DNA of 64,000 nucleotides from Bernardetiaceae bacterium (lineage in GTDB: Bacteria > Bacteroidota > Bacteroidia > Cytophagales > Thermoflexibacteraceae), in NCBI GenBank assembly GCA_025057115.1, contig JANWWZ010000004.1, positions 62,001 to 126,000 of the forward strand. Reading direction: 5' to 3'. The translations under genes and the position numbers were made by a program. Below the pieces are notes generated by a model. The model worked only from the letters and a program-made list of their open reading frames with translations, was not told the origin of the DNA and made no database searches. This document shows, piece by piece, positions 1 to 9,987 of the stretch; the first letter of the stretch is position 1; the number at the start of each line of letters is the position of its first letter.

Positions 1-1132
1 TTTCCAGTTCACCTATGCGGTGCAGGTCTATATTCACGTGCTTAATAGCAGAGCGAGCAAGGAAATCAACTGTTGGGATGGGTTGCTGCAAAAGCCGATA
101 GCCTTCGGGTTCTTTTTGTAGGTATAGCATGCGAGGCAATGCCATACCGTTGCGCCAAGGATGAGTAGGCACTTGATTGGCATATGCCCAGTTGCTCAGC
201 CAGCCTAGTAACACGCGGCGATTGTTGGGAGTGTGGTTAAATGTAACGGCAGCGAAATAATCGCGTCCATAATCCACATATAAAGGTTTATCAGGAGGGT
301 TGTCATTCTTGAACCTTACTCCATCAAAATCACCTACAAAGTATTGCATACCTTGAAAGCCGGGGTAAGGTCCTTCAGCGGAGATGAGCAGTACCCATTT
401 TTGCTTGCCAGGCTGATTCTCAACAGGCAGAGAAAATAAGTCAGGGCATTCCCATGGAATTGCCGTGTTGCCTTCTGGACCAAATTCACTAAGCAGATGC
501 CAATTTTTAAGGTTATTAGAGCCGTAGAATTGCGTTTTGCGTTCAGTAGGTAGATTGACTACCATAATCCATTTTTGACTTTCTTCATGCCAAAATACCT
601 TGGGGTCGCGAAAGTCTTTTTTGCCCAGATCTAAGATTGGATTTTTGTCGTATTTGGTCCAAGTGCGTCCTTTGTCGGTGCTGTAGGCAAGGCATTGAGT
701 TTGTCGGTAATGGTCTGGATGAGCGGGGTCTAAAATGCGATGAGCGGTGTAAAACGCTACAAAGGCATTTTCCCCAAAACCTGCGGTGTTTTTTTGGTCC
801 ACCACTGCGCTACCTGAAAAAATCATTGCGCTATCTTCTGCAATGGCAATGGGCAGTTCTTGCCAATGAAGTAAGTCATTGCTGATGGCATGCCCCCAGT
901 GCATATGCCCCCATACCTTGTCATAAGGGTTGTGCTGGAAAAACAAATGAAATTCTCCTTGGTGGTAGAGCAACCCGTTCGGATCGTTAGTCCAAAACTT
1001 TTGAGGCGTAAAATGGAACCGAGGACGTAGGTGCACAGTGGTGCTATCGGTAGGCAGTTGGTTTTCTTTTACTGCAGAGGTGCAACTGCTCAATGCTAAC
1101 ACACCGACAAAAGCAACGATAATCGTTCTCAT
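1..1132 (-). CDS. Glycoside hydrolase family 32 (levanase/inulinase/invertase-like) lipoprotein, 3' end truncated by window
   Basis: Reverse strand reads MRTIIVAFVGVLALSSCTS... (lipoprotein-like signal) then FHFTPQKFWTNDPNGLLYHQGEFHLFFQHNPYDKVWGHMHWGHAISNDLLHW (GH32 WxNDPNG motif), FSGSAVV, FRDPKVFWHE (RDP motif), WECPDLF (EC motif). Open to window edge; absent from ORF track. Confidence 0.92.
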   Translation of the reverse strand, partial: MRTIIVAFVGVLALSSCTSAVKENQLPTDSTTVHLRPRFHFTPQKFWTNDPNGLLYHQGEFHLFFQHNPYDKVWGHMHWGHAISNDLLHWQELPIAIAEDSAMIFSGSAVVDQKNTAGFGENAFVAFYTAHRILDPAHPDHYRQTQCLAYSTDKGRTWTKYDKNPILDLGKKDFRDPKVFWHEESQKWIMVVNLPTERKTQFYGSNNLKNWHLLSEFGPEGNTAIPWECPDLFSLPVENQPGKQKWVLLISAEGPYPGFQGMQYFVGDFDGVRFKNDNPPDKPLYVDYGRDYFAAVTFNHTPNNRRVLLGWLSNWAYANQVPTHPWRNGMALPRMLYLQKEPEGYRLLQQPIPTVDFLARSAIKHVNIDLHRIGELE

Positions 1133-1315
1133 TCAGATTAGTTTTGAAAGCTATGCTGGGTCAAATTTACAAGCATAGAAAAAGAATCAAGCCAGCCAGC
1201 TCGAAGGAATTGATAAGAATTGAATTTGTTGAGGGCTGTTTGAAAGTTTTAGGTTGTGCAGGCGAAGAGATTAGCTTGCGCACCTCTTGAAATTTTTTTA
1301 ATGAACATTTTTGGC

Positions 1316-1323
1316 TAACTTTG
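1316..1323 (+). promoter_or_regulatory. Bacteroidota -7 promoter element TAACTTTG upstream of TPP riboswitch
   Basis: Exact match to TAnnTTTG, about 18 nt before the aptamer. Confidence 0.55.
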
Positions 1324-1337
1324 CAAGGAGCAAACGG

Positions 1338-1424
1338 CTCACCGGGGTGTTTCCTGTGCCATTGGCAAGGAGGCTGAGATGATACCCGTAGAACCTGACC
1401 AGGGTAATGCCTGCGTAGGGAGTT
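1338..1424 (+). promoter_or_regulatory. TPP riboswitch (THI element) aptamer
   Basis: CACCGGGGTG...AGGCTGAGATGATACCCGTAGAACCTGACCAGGGTAATGCCTGCGTAGGGAG; contains the conserved CTGAGA, ACCC, GAACCTGA and GGxTAATGCCxGCGTAGGGA blocks. Confidence 0.95.
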
Positions 1425-1528
1425 TACATCTAAGCACTTCAGTTAGGCGTTGCTTGACGCCTAAACTGCCTTCCTTCCTTTCACGGGGCACCGTCGGTTG
1501 TTGTTCTACCTAAACACTGACGGAAACC

Positions 1529-3907
1529 ATGAAAAAACACATCTCCACTGCTGTAGCAGCCCTGTTTCCCACTCTCTTATGGGCTCAGTTTTCCATCAAA
1601 GGCAACGTTTCTTCTGCTGAAGAAGGAACACCGCTTACTGGTGCATCGGTAGTGTTAAAACAAACAAGTAAAGGCGTGGCTACCGATGAAGAAGGAAATT
1701 TTACATTTAACAACTTGCCAGCAGGTAACTACCTGTTGCAGGTGTCTTTTATTGGATATCACACCTACGAGCAGAGCATTGATTTACAAGAAGATGTAAC
1801 TTTGTCGGTCAGCTTGAAGCCAGCAGCAATTTGGGCACGTGAAGTAAATGTATTCGGTACGCGCCTCTATCCCATCACAAAAACAATCGTGTCTAAAAAA
1901 GACATAGCTCCGCAAAATTTAGGACAAGACCTGCCCATTCTGCTCAATTTTACTCCTTCTATGGTTACTACCTCCGACGCGGGAGCGGGCATTGGTTATA
2001 CAGGAATGCGCATTCGCGGCAGCGACCCCACGCGCATTAACGTTACCATTAACGACGTACCTTTAAATGATGCAGAGTCGCAAGGAGTTTGGTGGGTCAA
2101 TATGCCCGATTTTGCCACCTCCATAGGACAGATTCAAATACAGCGAGGGGTAGGCACTTCTGTCAATGGAGCAGGGGCTTTTGGTGCTAGTGTCAATATC
2201 ACTACCCTCACTCCAGAAGACCAAGCCTCGGTAGAAATCAACAATAGCTTTGGTTCCTTTAATACTTGGCGGCACAATGTAGTAGTTCACTCGGGGCTTT
2301 TGGCACAGCGCTTCAAAATGACGGGCAGGCTCTCTAAAATTACTTCTGATGGGTTTATTGACCGTGCTTTTTCTGACCTTAAATCTTTCTTTCTATCAGG
2401 GGAGTACCTTTTGGGAAAAGGCAGCCTGAGGGCAAATATTTGGAGCGGCAAAGAACATACCTACCAGGCATGGTATGGAGTGCCAGAAGAAGAGTTGCGC
2501 AAAGGTAACCGACGCTATAACTCCCAAACTTACGACAATGAAACAGATAATTACCAGCAGGATCACTACCAACTCATTTGGCAAACTAGCATAGGCAAAA
2601 ATTGGAAGTGGCGGAGTACTTTGCACTATACGCGCGGCAAAGGCTACTACGAACAGTACCGACCCGATGATCACCTGTCGAAGTATTTAATAAATCCCAT
2701 TCAAATTGGCAATCAAACCATCACCCAAAGCGATATCATTCGACGTCGTTGGCTTGACAACCATTTTTACGGCATTGCTTGGCGGTTAGACTACCAAAGT
2801 CCACTGCTTCGCGCAGGGGCTCCCGTGATAGATTTTCAACTAGGAGGAGCCGCCAACCGCTACCAAGGCAAGCATTTTGGCGAAGTCATCTGGGCAAGGT
2901 TTGCAGGCAATAGCCAAATTCGCCACCGATACTATGACAACGATGCCGTAAAAGACGATATCAATGCTTATGCCCGAGCTACATGGCAACTGAAGGAAGG
3001 TCTGTTTGCCTTCGGCGATTTGCAATTGCGCGGCATTGTTTATGATTTTCTCGGCTATGACAACCGACTGGAAAACGTGACCCAAACCGCACAGCTGTTA
3101 TTTTTCAATCCCAAAGCAGGCATTCGCTATGCGAAAGGAGCCTCTGAATGGTACGCTTCTTATGCAGTAGGCCACCGCGAGCCTAACCGCGACGACTTCA
3201 CCCAAAGCAGCCCTGCTAGTCGCCCCCTTCCCGAACAGTTGCACAACATTGAAGCAGGTTATAGCGGCATGCTAGGACCATGGTCTTTTAATGCGAACAT
3301 ATACTACATGTATTACCGCAATCAACTGGTACTCACTGGAAGTGTCAATGATGTGGGAGCTTATATTCGCCAAAACATTCCCGATAGTTACCGCGCTGGC
3401 ATTGAGCTGGTAGGTTCGTGGCAGATTACTCCCAAATGGAAGTGGGAAGGCAATGCCACTTTTAGCCGCAATAAAATCCGCGCTTTTACCGAGTATCTGG
3501 ATGACTATGACAAAGGCAAACAGGTGGCTATTCAGCACCGCAACACCGATATTGCCTTCTCCCCTTCTCTCATAGCCGCTTCCCAGTTACATTATCAACC
3601 TATGACCTGTTTGCAAATTTCTCTGCTGACAAAGTATGTAAGCCGTCAGTATTTAGATAACACTCAAAACCTAACCCGTAGCTTAGACCCTTACCTGACC
3701 AATGACCTGCGCGTAAGCTACTTACTGCAGCCAAAGTATTGCCGTGAGCTCGGACTTCATTTGCTGGTAAACAATCTTTTTAACCATCTTTACGAAAGCA
3801 ATGGCTACACGTTTGGCTACCTCAGCGGAGGGCAAGCCATTTACGAAAACTTTTATTTTCCTCAGGCAGGAACTAATTTTTTGGCGCAGTTAAGCATTAA
3901 GTTTTAG
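1529..3907 (+). CDS. TonB-dependent outer-membrane receptor with N-terminal carboxypeptidase-regulatory-like domain, probable thiamin-related transporter
   Basis: Signal peptide, GNVSSAEEGTPLTGASVVLKQTSKGVATDEEGNFTF, plug and beta-barrel pattern, C-terminal ...LAQLSIKF; directly downstream of TPP riboswitch. Confidence 0.9.
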   Translation: MKKHISTAVAALFPTLLWAQFSIKGNVSSAEEGTPLTGASVVLKQTSKGVATDEEGNFTFNNLPAGNYLLQVSFIGYHTYEQSIDLQEDVTLSVSLKPAAIWAREVNVFGTRLYPITKTIVSKKDIAPQNLGQDLPILLNFTPSMVTTSDAGAGIGYTGMRIRGSDPTRINVTINDVPLNDAESQGVWWVNMPDFATSIGQIQIQRGVGTSVNGAGAFGASVNITTLTPEDQASVEINNSFGSFNTWRHNVVVHSGLLAQRFKMTGRLSKITSDGFIDRAFSDLKSFFLSGEYLLGKGSLRANIWSGKEHTYQAWYGVPEEELRKGNRRYNSQTYDNETDNYQQDHYQLIWQTSIGKNWKWRSTLHYTRGKGYYEQYRPDDHLSKYLINPIQIGNQTITQSDIIRRRWLDNHFYGIAWRLDYQSPLLRAGAPVIDFQLGGAANRYQGKHFGEVIWARFAGNSQIRHRYYDNDAVKDDINAYARATWQLKEGLFAFGDLQLRGIVYDFLGYDNRLENVTQTAQLLFFNPKAGIRYAKGASEWYASYAVGHREPNRDDFTQSSPASRPLPEQLHNIEAGYSGMLGPWSFNANIYYMYYRNQLVLTGSVNDVGAYIRQNIPDSYRAGIELVGSWQITPKWKWEGNATFSRNKIRAFTEYLDDYDKGKQVAIQHRNTDIAFSPSLIAASQLHYQPMTCLQISLLTKYVSRQYLDNTQNLTRSLDPYLTNDLRVSYLLQPKYCRELGLHLLVNNLFNHLYESNGYTFGYLSGGQAIYENFYFPQAGTNFLAQLSIKF

Positions 3908-3929
3908 CCTGCGCTATTTACCTTCCCCT

Positions 3930-3966
3930 TGCCGTTGCTTGCACGGGCAGGCAGCGGCATTTTTTT
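3930..3966 (+). terminator. Intrinsic terminator
   Basis: TGCCGTTGC-loop-GCAGCGGCA followed by T7. Confidence 0.75.
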
Positions 3967-4054
3967 GAGCAGTAAAAATTTGCGACAGTATTTCTTTTAG
4001 CATGCGACTTTGCACACAAAGGAGTAATTTTCAAAATACCTTTCCAGCACACCG

Positions 4055-6688
4055 ATGAAACATTTATTGGCTTTTACATGGTTGTTGTCAATTTTCTTTA
4101 CTGCTCAAGCTCAACGGATTCGCGGACGCGTAACAGATGAACAGAATCAGCCATTGCCTCACCTTACTGTGTTTGAAGAAGGCACTACTAACGGCACCAC
4201 TACTAATGCGCAAGGAGAATATTTTTTAGAAGTAAGCGAAGGCAAAAAGCGCATTGTGTTTCGCTATTTGGGCTACCAAACCGAAACGCGAGAAGTAAAT
4301 CTTGTGAAAGGACAAGTGATAACTCTTGAGGTACAAATGAAACCTCAGCCGATAGTGCTCAAGGAAGTAGAAATAAACAGCCGCGATGAAGACCCCGCAT
4401 ATGCCATCATACGCGCTGCCCAACGCATGCGAAAATTTTATCTTCACCAAGTAGAGCGCTTTGAGTGTCAAGTATATATTAAAGGATTGCAGCGCATTAT
4501 CAATGCCCCGAAAAAAATTCTAGGACGGCAGGTAACTATTCCTGGACTGGACAAGGACCGTTCAGGTATTATTTACCTTTCCGAGTCCCTTTCGCGATAC
4601 TATTTTGAAGCACCCGACAAGGAAAAAGAAGTAATGATTGCTTCTAAGGTCAGTGGCAATAACCGAGGATTTAGCTGGAATACGGCTTTAGCCTTCAAGT
4701 TCAACCTTTATGAAAATTCACTGCCCAGCATTGCTGACCGCAATTTTATCTCTCCTATTGCTTCCACTGCAATGGTACACTATCGCTACAAGTATTTAGG
4801 CGAATTTCGAGATAAAAACGTGGTGGTCAATAAAATTCAAGTTATTCCACGCATGAAAGGCGCTCCTTTATTTAGCGGATTTATCTATATTCAAGACAGC
4901 ACCTGGCGCATTCACAGCACGGATCTCTATATTACGCGCGACGCAGGTGTAGATTTTATTGACACTTTGCGCATTCGCCAGCAGTACATTCCCGTTACTG
5001 AACAAGTGTGGATGCCCAGCACGCAAGTCATTGAAGGCAGCGGAAGCATTAGTTTTTTTGGAGTAAAGTTGAAATTTTCAGGCAGTTATACGGGTGTCTT
5101 TTCTTCTTACAAACTTCCTTCCAAGTACTACACAACTTCCTCAGTAGGATCCTCTACTGGAAAGACTACGTCCACTCTGCAAAAAGCACCTGCCAGCTCA
5201 GCGCGTTTGACGAGAAAAAATCCGACTACTTGGCAAAAAAAATCTTCTAAAACAGATAAAAAAATAGCCCCTGCAGATAGCGCTGCCAATGTAGCAAGTC
5301 TTGACCAGCCTTATGACAAGAATTTTTTCAAAGGTGAGCTCATCAAAGTGGAGCAAGAAGCCAACCAAACAGACAGTGCCTATTGGGAGCAGGTGCGTCC
5401 CATCCCATTAACTGAAGAAGAACAACGCGACTACGTGCTCAAAGACAGCATCAGAAGGGTAGTAGAGTCGCCAGCCTATAAGGATTCCATAGATGCAGTG
5501 AGCAACAAGTTTACCTTGCTCAACATTTTGGCAGGCTATCGCTACAACAAATCTTCTCGCAGGATGAGTTTGGATATCTCTCCTCCTATCAACGGAATAC
5601 AATTTAACACGGTAGAGGGCTGGGCTTTAGACGTGAATTTGAAGTTCAACAGCTATGATAGCACGCGCACCCGCTATACTTCTCTGTTGAGCAATGTGCA
5701 CTACGGATTTACTCTACAGCGTTTTTATGGCAGTATAGGATTTTCACACCGCTTCAATGCCCTTAATCGCTTCTATGTACAGGCAGAAGTAGGCAACCGC
5801 GCCGTGCAGTTTCACCCTCATGCAATACCTTTCTCCCACAACACTAGTTACACTCTCTGGGCAGAACAAAATTTTATGAAGCTCTACGAAAAGGCGTATG
5901 GATTGCTGCAAAGTGGCATGGAAGTAGCCAGAGGGTTGAACTTGCAGGCATCTCTTCAGTGGGAGCGGCGCAGCCCCCTTACTAATGCTGATGATTTGCC
6001 TCGTTTCTGGCAACGCGACCTTCCTCATCGAGAGTTTACCAGTAACGACCCGCAAAATCCACTCAATAACGCTCCTTCTTTTATAGCGCATCATGCTTTT
6101 TTAGTGGAAATGCGAGTTAGCTACCAGCCTGGAGCTCAATACCGCACTTTCCCCAACCGGCGAATCTTTTTAGGTTCTCCTTACCCTACCTTTGTACTAC
6201 ACTACCGCAAAGGGATCGGTGGCACCCGCTTTGACGTGTGGCAGCTATCTGTAGAAGATTTAATTAACCTTGGCATGCTAGGAAGTTTGGAATACGAGGT
6301 AGCGGCGGGTGGTTTTTTTAACAATAAGCAAGTCCAATTTATGGACTACAAACATTTTAGCACAACGCAAACTATTTTTAATCCTTCTGATTTGAGAAGT
6401 TTTCGCGCTTTGCCTTACTACCAATTTAGCACAAAGGAAATGTTTGCGGAAATTCATGCAGAACACCACTTCAACGGCTTTCTTTTCAACAAGATACCGC
6501 TGCTGAAAAAACTTCGCTGGCAGGAAGTAATTGGCTTTCATGGTCTGTATACGCCTCAATTACAAGGATATGCAGAACTTACTTTAGGCATTGAACGGAT
6601 CTTTAAACTCTTTCGCGTTGATTACGTGCTATTGCTGCAAGATCAGCAAGGAATTGCTAATGCTTTCCGAATTGGGCTAGGGTTGTAA
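4055..6688 (+). CDS. DUF5686 / carboxypeptidase-regulatory-like domain outer-membrane protein
   Basis: Signal peptide; GRVTDEQNQPLPHLTVFEEGTTNGTTTNAQGEYFLEVSEGKKRIVFRYLGYQTE; long beta-rich C-terminal region typical of DUF5686 proteins. Confidence 0.8.
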   Translation: MKHLLAFTWLLSIFFTAQAQRIRGRVTDEQNQPLPHLTVFEEGTTNGTTTNAQGEYFLEVSEGKKRIVFRYLGYQTETREVNLVKGQVITLEVQMKPQPIVLKEVEINSRDEDPAYAIIRAAQRMRKFYLHQVERFECQVYIKGLQRIINAPKKILGRQVTIPGLDKDRSGIIYLSESLSRYYFEAPDKEKEVMIASKVSGNNRGFSWNTALAFKFNLYENSLPSIADRNFISPIASTAMVHYRYKYLGEFRDKNVVVNKIQVIPRMKGAPLFSGFIYIQDSTWRIHSTDLYITRDAGVDFIDTLRIRQQYIPVTEQVWMPSTQVIEGSGSISFFGVKLKFSGSYTGVFSSYKLPSKYYTTSSVGSSTGKTTSTLQKAPASSARLTRKNPTTWQKKSSKTDKKIAPADSAANVASLDQPYDKNFFKGELIKVEQEANQTDSAYWEQVRPIPLTEEEQRDYVLKDSIRRVVESPAYKDSIDAVSNKFTLLNILAGYRYNKSSRRMSLDISPPINGIQFNTVEGWALDVNLKFNSYDSTRTRYTSLLSNVHYGFTLQRFYGSIGFSHRFNALNRFYVQAEVGNRAVQFHPHAIPFSHNTSYTLWAEQNFMKLYEKAYGLLQSGMEVARGLNLQASLQWERRSPLTNADDLPRFWQRDLPHREFTSNDPQNPLNNAPSFIAHHAFLVEMRVSYQPGAQYRTFPNRRIFLGSPYPTFVLHYRKGIGGTRFDVWQLSVEDLINLGMLGSLEYEVAAGGFFNNKQVQFMDYKHFSTTQTIFNPSDLRSFRALPYYQFSTKEMFAEIHAEHHFNGFLFNKIPLLKKLRWQEVIGFHGLYTPQLQGYAELTLGIERIFKLFRVDYVLLLQDQQGIANAFRIGLGL

Positions 6689-6789
6689 TTGGCTACAAAA
6701 AATTAACCTTTGGGCAATACAGGCGCGCAAGCCATTTTGTAGGTTTGTACAAGATTACACTACAAGTGTTTTGCTGAAACCCTTGCGCC

Positions 6790-7488
6790 ATGAGAACTCT
6801 TTTGCTTGTAATTAGCTTTTACTATTTTTCTAATATGTTAGCTACTGCTCAAACGCTTTTGCCCACTATCGAACAATATTGTCGTCAAATTGAAAACGAG
6901 TTTGAACTTATTAGCCAAGAGCGAAAGGAAAATTTACATGTCCTTGCCAGTTATATCAGTGAGCAACTCAAGCAAAACAAAGCAGTTCAGTTGAATTTTA
7001 TATGTACGCATAACTCGCGCCGCAGCCAGTTAGCGCAAGTATGGGCACAAGTAGGCGCTATGTACTACGGCATTTCTAGGGAGAAACTGCAAACCTTTTC
7101 AGGAGGTACGGAAGCTACTGCGTGTAATGAACGCACAATAGCTGCTCTGCAACGCGTTGGTTTCCAAATAGTTAAAAATGGTTTCATCACTCCCACCAAT
7201 CCCATTTACCATCTAACCTATGCTCAGGAAACCTCTCCTCTTGCTTTGTTTTCAAAGGTATATAGCGATGCGGCTAATCCCCAAAGGGACTTTGCAGCTG
7301 TTTTAGTCTGCTCCCAAGCCGATGAAGCCTGTCCTATCGTGCGGGGGGCTGCTTTGCGCCTTTATCACGGCTATGAAGACCCTAAAAAGTCAGATGGGAC
7401 GCCCCAAGAAACGGCTGTTTACGACGCAACCTGCCGCCTTATTGCAAGAGAAATGTTGTATTTGTTTAGCCGAATTGACAAAGATTAA
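6790..7488 (+). CDS. Low-molecular-weight phosphotyrosine phosphatase / arsenate reductase-like protein with possible signal peptide
   Basis: FICTHNSRRSQLAQVWAQ resembles the P-loop of the LMW-PTP/ArsC family; N-terminus MRTLLLVISFYYFSNMLATAQ is hydrophobic. Confidence 0.75.
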   Translation: MRTLLLVISFYYFSNMLATAQTLLPTIEQYCRQIENEFELISQERKENLHVLASYISEQLKQNKAVQLNFICTHNSRRSQLAQVWAQVGAMYYGISREKLQTFSGGTEATACNERTIAALQRVGFQIVKNGFITPTNPIYHLTYAQETSPLALFSKVYSDAANPQRDFAAVLVCSQADEACPIVRGAALRLYHGYEDPKKSDGTPQETAVYDATCRLIAREMLYLFSRIDKD

Positions 7489-7522
7489 CGTCCCTGACCC
7501 AACAGCTATTATAAAAGCCAGT

Positions 7523-7530
7523 TAGCTTTG
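7523..7530 (+). promoter_or_regulatory. -7 element TAGCTTTG for the LptF/G-like gene
   Basis: TAnnTTTG match 17 nt before ATG 7548. Confidence 0.45.
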
Positions 7531-7547
7531 CGCTTGCATAGGGAGCT

Positions 7548-9002
7548 ATGTGGCGCTTTACGAAGATAGACAAACTGGTCAGCAAGGCATTTTACGGCAT
7601 CTTTTTGCTCAGTTACGGGGTGGTGCTGTTTATTCTGCTGATGTTTGTCATGTCGCAGTACTTTGAAGATTTGGTCGGCAAGGATTTGGGCTGGGAAGTG
7701 TACGCCAAGCTATTTTTTTACTTTGGGTTAGTGCTCACTCCTCAAGCCTTGCCGTTGGCGGTGTTGCTGGCTTCCCTGATGGCTTTTGGCAATCTAGGCG
7801 AACACTCAGAAATTACGGCGGTAAAAGCAGCAGGTATTCCCCTGACTCGGCTCATGTTGCCCATGGGCATTTATGCAGTGCTAATTATGCTAGGGGCATT
7901 TTTGTTCAACAATTACTTTGCTCCCTATGCCAATTTAAAAGCATACAGCCTCATGTACGATGTGCGGCAAAAGAAACCCGCTCTTGAGTTTAAAGAAGGA
8001 GGTTTTTACACCGACTTGCCCGATTATCGAATTCGAATTGAGCGCAAATCGCGCCACTCCGATAGTTTAGTATACGGAGTAATGATTTACGATCACACGC
8101 GCCAGCGGGGTAATACCGATGTCATCTTAGCCGATTCGGGCAAGATTTACACCATCATGAACAATAACTTTTTGGTAATGGAACTTTGGAACGGCAACCG
8201 CTTTTCAGAGTACTTTGGGCAGGCGCTCGATCACCACGAGTTTATCCGCGACCGTTTCGAGCAAGCCAAGTTCGTTTTTTCTCTAGCCGCACTTGGCATG
8301 CAGAAAACCGATGAAGAACTTTTTCTCTCCCACAAAATCATGAAAAATGTAAAAGAACTTGATATAGTAGCGGATTCTTTGGACAAGGAATGGCTAAACT
8401 ATCAACGTCCTCTTTTCAACGACTTAAAGCCCTATTACGATTATCAGTTTCAGCCTGACCGCGAGAAATACCGCGCCAATCCCAAAGATACCGTACCACC
8501 CCATTTCCTGCATTGGAAGGACTCCATTACTACCGCAGATGTAGACATCCTCTTTGAACGAGCCATTACCAAAGCGCGCAATATAGAGTCCCTAGCTAGC
8601 ATTGCTTTAGAACGCATCCAGTACTTTGACAAAGAGCGCCGCAATTTCCGCCTCGAGCAGCATCAGCGCTTTACTATGTCTGTAGCCTGTTTAATGATGT
8701 TTCTCATCGGGGCTCCTTTAGGAGCCATTATCAAACGTGGTGGCTTGGGCGTTCCCGTGTTGGTTTCGATTATCTTTTTTATTGTTTTCTACGTCATTAA
8801 CATTTCTGGCGGGCAGTACGCTAAAGAGGGAGCCACTTCAGTAGTTTTTGGCGCTTGGGTAGCCGATGCAGTACTGTTTTTATTCGGACTTTGGTTTTTC
8901 CGACAAGCTCAACGCGACTCCCGTTTGTTTGATGCCGATGCTTACCTGGTGTGGTTTAACCGCTTAAAGGAAAAGTGGAAAACTAAAAACAAAGTCAGTT
9001 GA
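7548..9002 (+). CDS. LptF/LptG (YjgP/YjgQ) family permease
   Basis: Six-TM layout with LTPQALPLAVLLASLMAFGNLGEHSEITAVKAAGIPLTRLMLP signature and APLGAIIKRGGLG near the C-terminal TM block. Confidence 0.9.
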   Translation: MWRFTKIDKLVSKAFYGIFLLSYGVVLFILLMFVMSQYFEDLVGKDLGWEVYAKLFFYFGLVLTPQALPLAVLLASLMAFGNLGEHSEITAVKAAGIPLTRLMLPMGIYAVLIMLGAFLFNNYFAPYANLKAYSLMYDVRQKKPALEFKEGGFYTDLPDYRIRIERKSRHSDSLVYGVMIYDHTRQRGNTDVILADSGKIYTIMNNNFLVMELWNGNRFSEYFGQALDHHEFIRDRFEQAKFVFSLAALGMQKTDEELFLSHKIMKNVKELDIVADSLDKEWLNYQRPLFNDLKPYYDYQFQPDREKYRANPKDTVPPHFLHWKDSITTADVDILFERAITKARNIESLASIALERIQYFDKERRNFRLEQHQRFTMSVACLMMFLIGAPLGAIIKRGGLGVPVLVSIIFFIVFYVINISGGQYAKEGATSVVFGAWVADAVLFLFGLWFFRQAQRDSRLFDADAYLVWFNRLKEKWKTKNKVS

Positions 9003-9005
9003 AGT

Positions 9006-9019
9006 ATGACAAAAGTCAT
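9006..9019 (+). promoter_or_regulatory. Candidate Crp/FNR-type operator ATGAC-AAAA-GTCAT
   Basis: Perfect 5-bp inverted repeat with 4-nt spacer, TGA/TCA cores, about 33 nt before -7 element TATATTTG. Confidence 0.45.
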
Positions 9020-9042
9020 TGGCAACCTAACAGCCGTTGAAG

Positions 9043-9050
9043 TATATTTG
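9043..9050 (+). promoter_or_regulatory. -7 element TATATTTG for universal stress protein gene
   Basis: TAnnTTTG match. Confidence 0.55.
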
Positions 9051-9072
9051 GCAAATTGTAAAGCAGTAGCCT

Positions 9073-9954
9073 ATGAATCTTCTCCAACTTACGCCAAAAC
9101 AAGGGCGCATGCAAATACTCGTACCCGTTGATTTTTCGGAAAACTCACTGAGTGCTCTGGATTATGCAGTAGAGATCGCTCTGCGCACAGGTTCAGAAAT
9201 TACTCTTTATCACGGTTTCTACGTATTGACAGAAGCGCAATTTGCTACCATCGACCCTAGCTATCTCAATGCCCAAATTAACGACCAAGAACTTTATTGG
9301 AGTGAACGCCTAGAAAACTTAAAAGAAAAATTGGCCGATAAAAGATATGCGGATGGCACTTCTTTGACAGTCAAAACACTGGTAAAATTGGGTTTAGTAG
9401 CAGATGATATCGGTGAGATGGTGCATCAAAACGAGTATCAACTCGTAGTAATGGGTACCAAAGGCGCAAGTGGATTGGAAAAAATTATTTTAGGGTCTAT
9501 TGCGGGTGCCGTAGCTGAGCAGGTTACCTGCCCTATTATCATCGTTCCCCAAAAGGTAACTTATCAAGGTTTGCAACACATTGTATATGCCACCGACTTT
9601 GACAAAGCAGATACGGCAGTTATCGACAATTTACTGGACTTTGGTAAGTTCTTTGGCAGCCTGCTGACGTGCCTGCACATCACCACCGACGAAGCAGAAG
9701 AAGAAAAGGACCGCTACCGGCTAGAAAAGCTCAAAGAAATTTACCATCACACTCCTGCTACGCGCATTGAGTTCGTTCTGCACCATGCCGATACAGTGCC
9801 CTCGGGAATACGCCAGTACATCCACCAACACAGAACCGATATGTTAGTAATTCTCAACCAAAGGCGCAGTTTTATTGAACGGCTTTTCGAGCCCAGCGTA
9901 AGTAAGGAGTTCACCTACAGCTCTACAGTACCAGTAATGATTCTTAAAAAATAA
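9073..9954 (+). CDS. Universal stress protein, two tandem UspA domains
   Basis: MQILVPVDFSENSLSALDYAVEIA ... LVVMGTKGASGLEKIILGSIAGAVAEQVTCPIIIVP, then a second domain; start may instead be ATG 9109. Confidence 0.93.
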   Translation: MNLLQLTPKQGRMQILVPVDFSENSLSALDYAVEIALRTGSEITLYHGFYVLTEAQFATIDPSYLNAQINDQELYWSERLENLKEKLADKRYADGTSLTVKTLVKLGLVADDIGEMVHQNEYQLVVMGTKGASGLEKIILGSIAGAVAEQVTCPIIIVPQKVTYQGLQHIVYATDFDKADTAVIDNLLDFGKFFGSLLTCLHITTDEAEEEKDRYRLEKLKEIYHHTPATRIEFVLHHADTVPSGIRQYIHQHRTDMLVILNQRRSFIERLFEPSVSKEFTYSSTVPVMILKK

Positions 9955-9979
9955 TCTTTCTTTTTGAAGTGTGGTTTTG

Positions 9980-9987
9980 TAAATTTG
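9980..9987 (+). promoter_or_regulatory. -7 element TAAATTTG for Crp/Fnr gene
   Basis: TAnnTTTG match 28 nt before ATG 10016. Confidence 0.5.

Noticed and set aside
637-885. 82-aa plus ORF near the left edge
   Set aside because: Lies antisense within the GH32 gene, whose motifs are unambiguous
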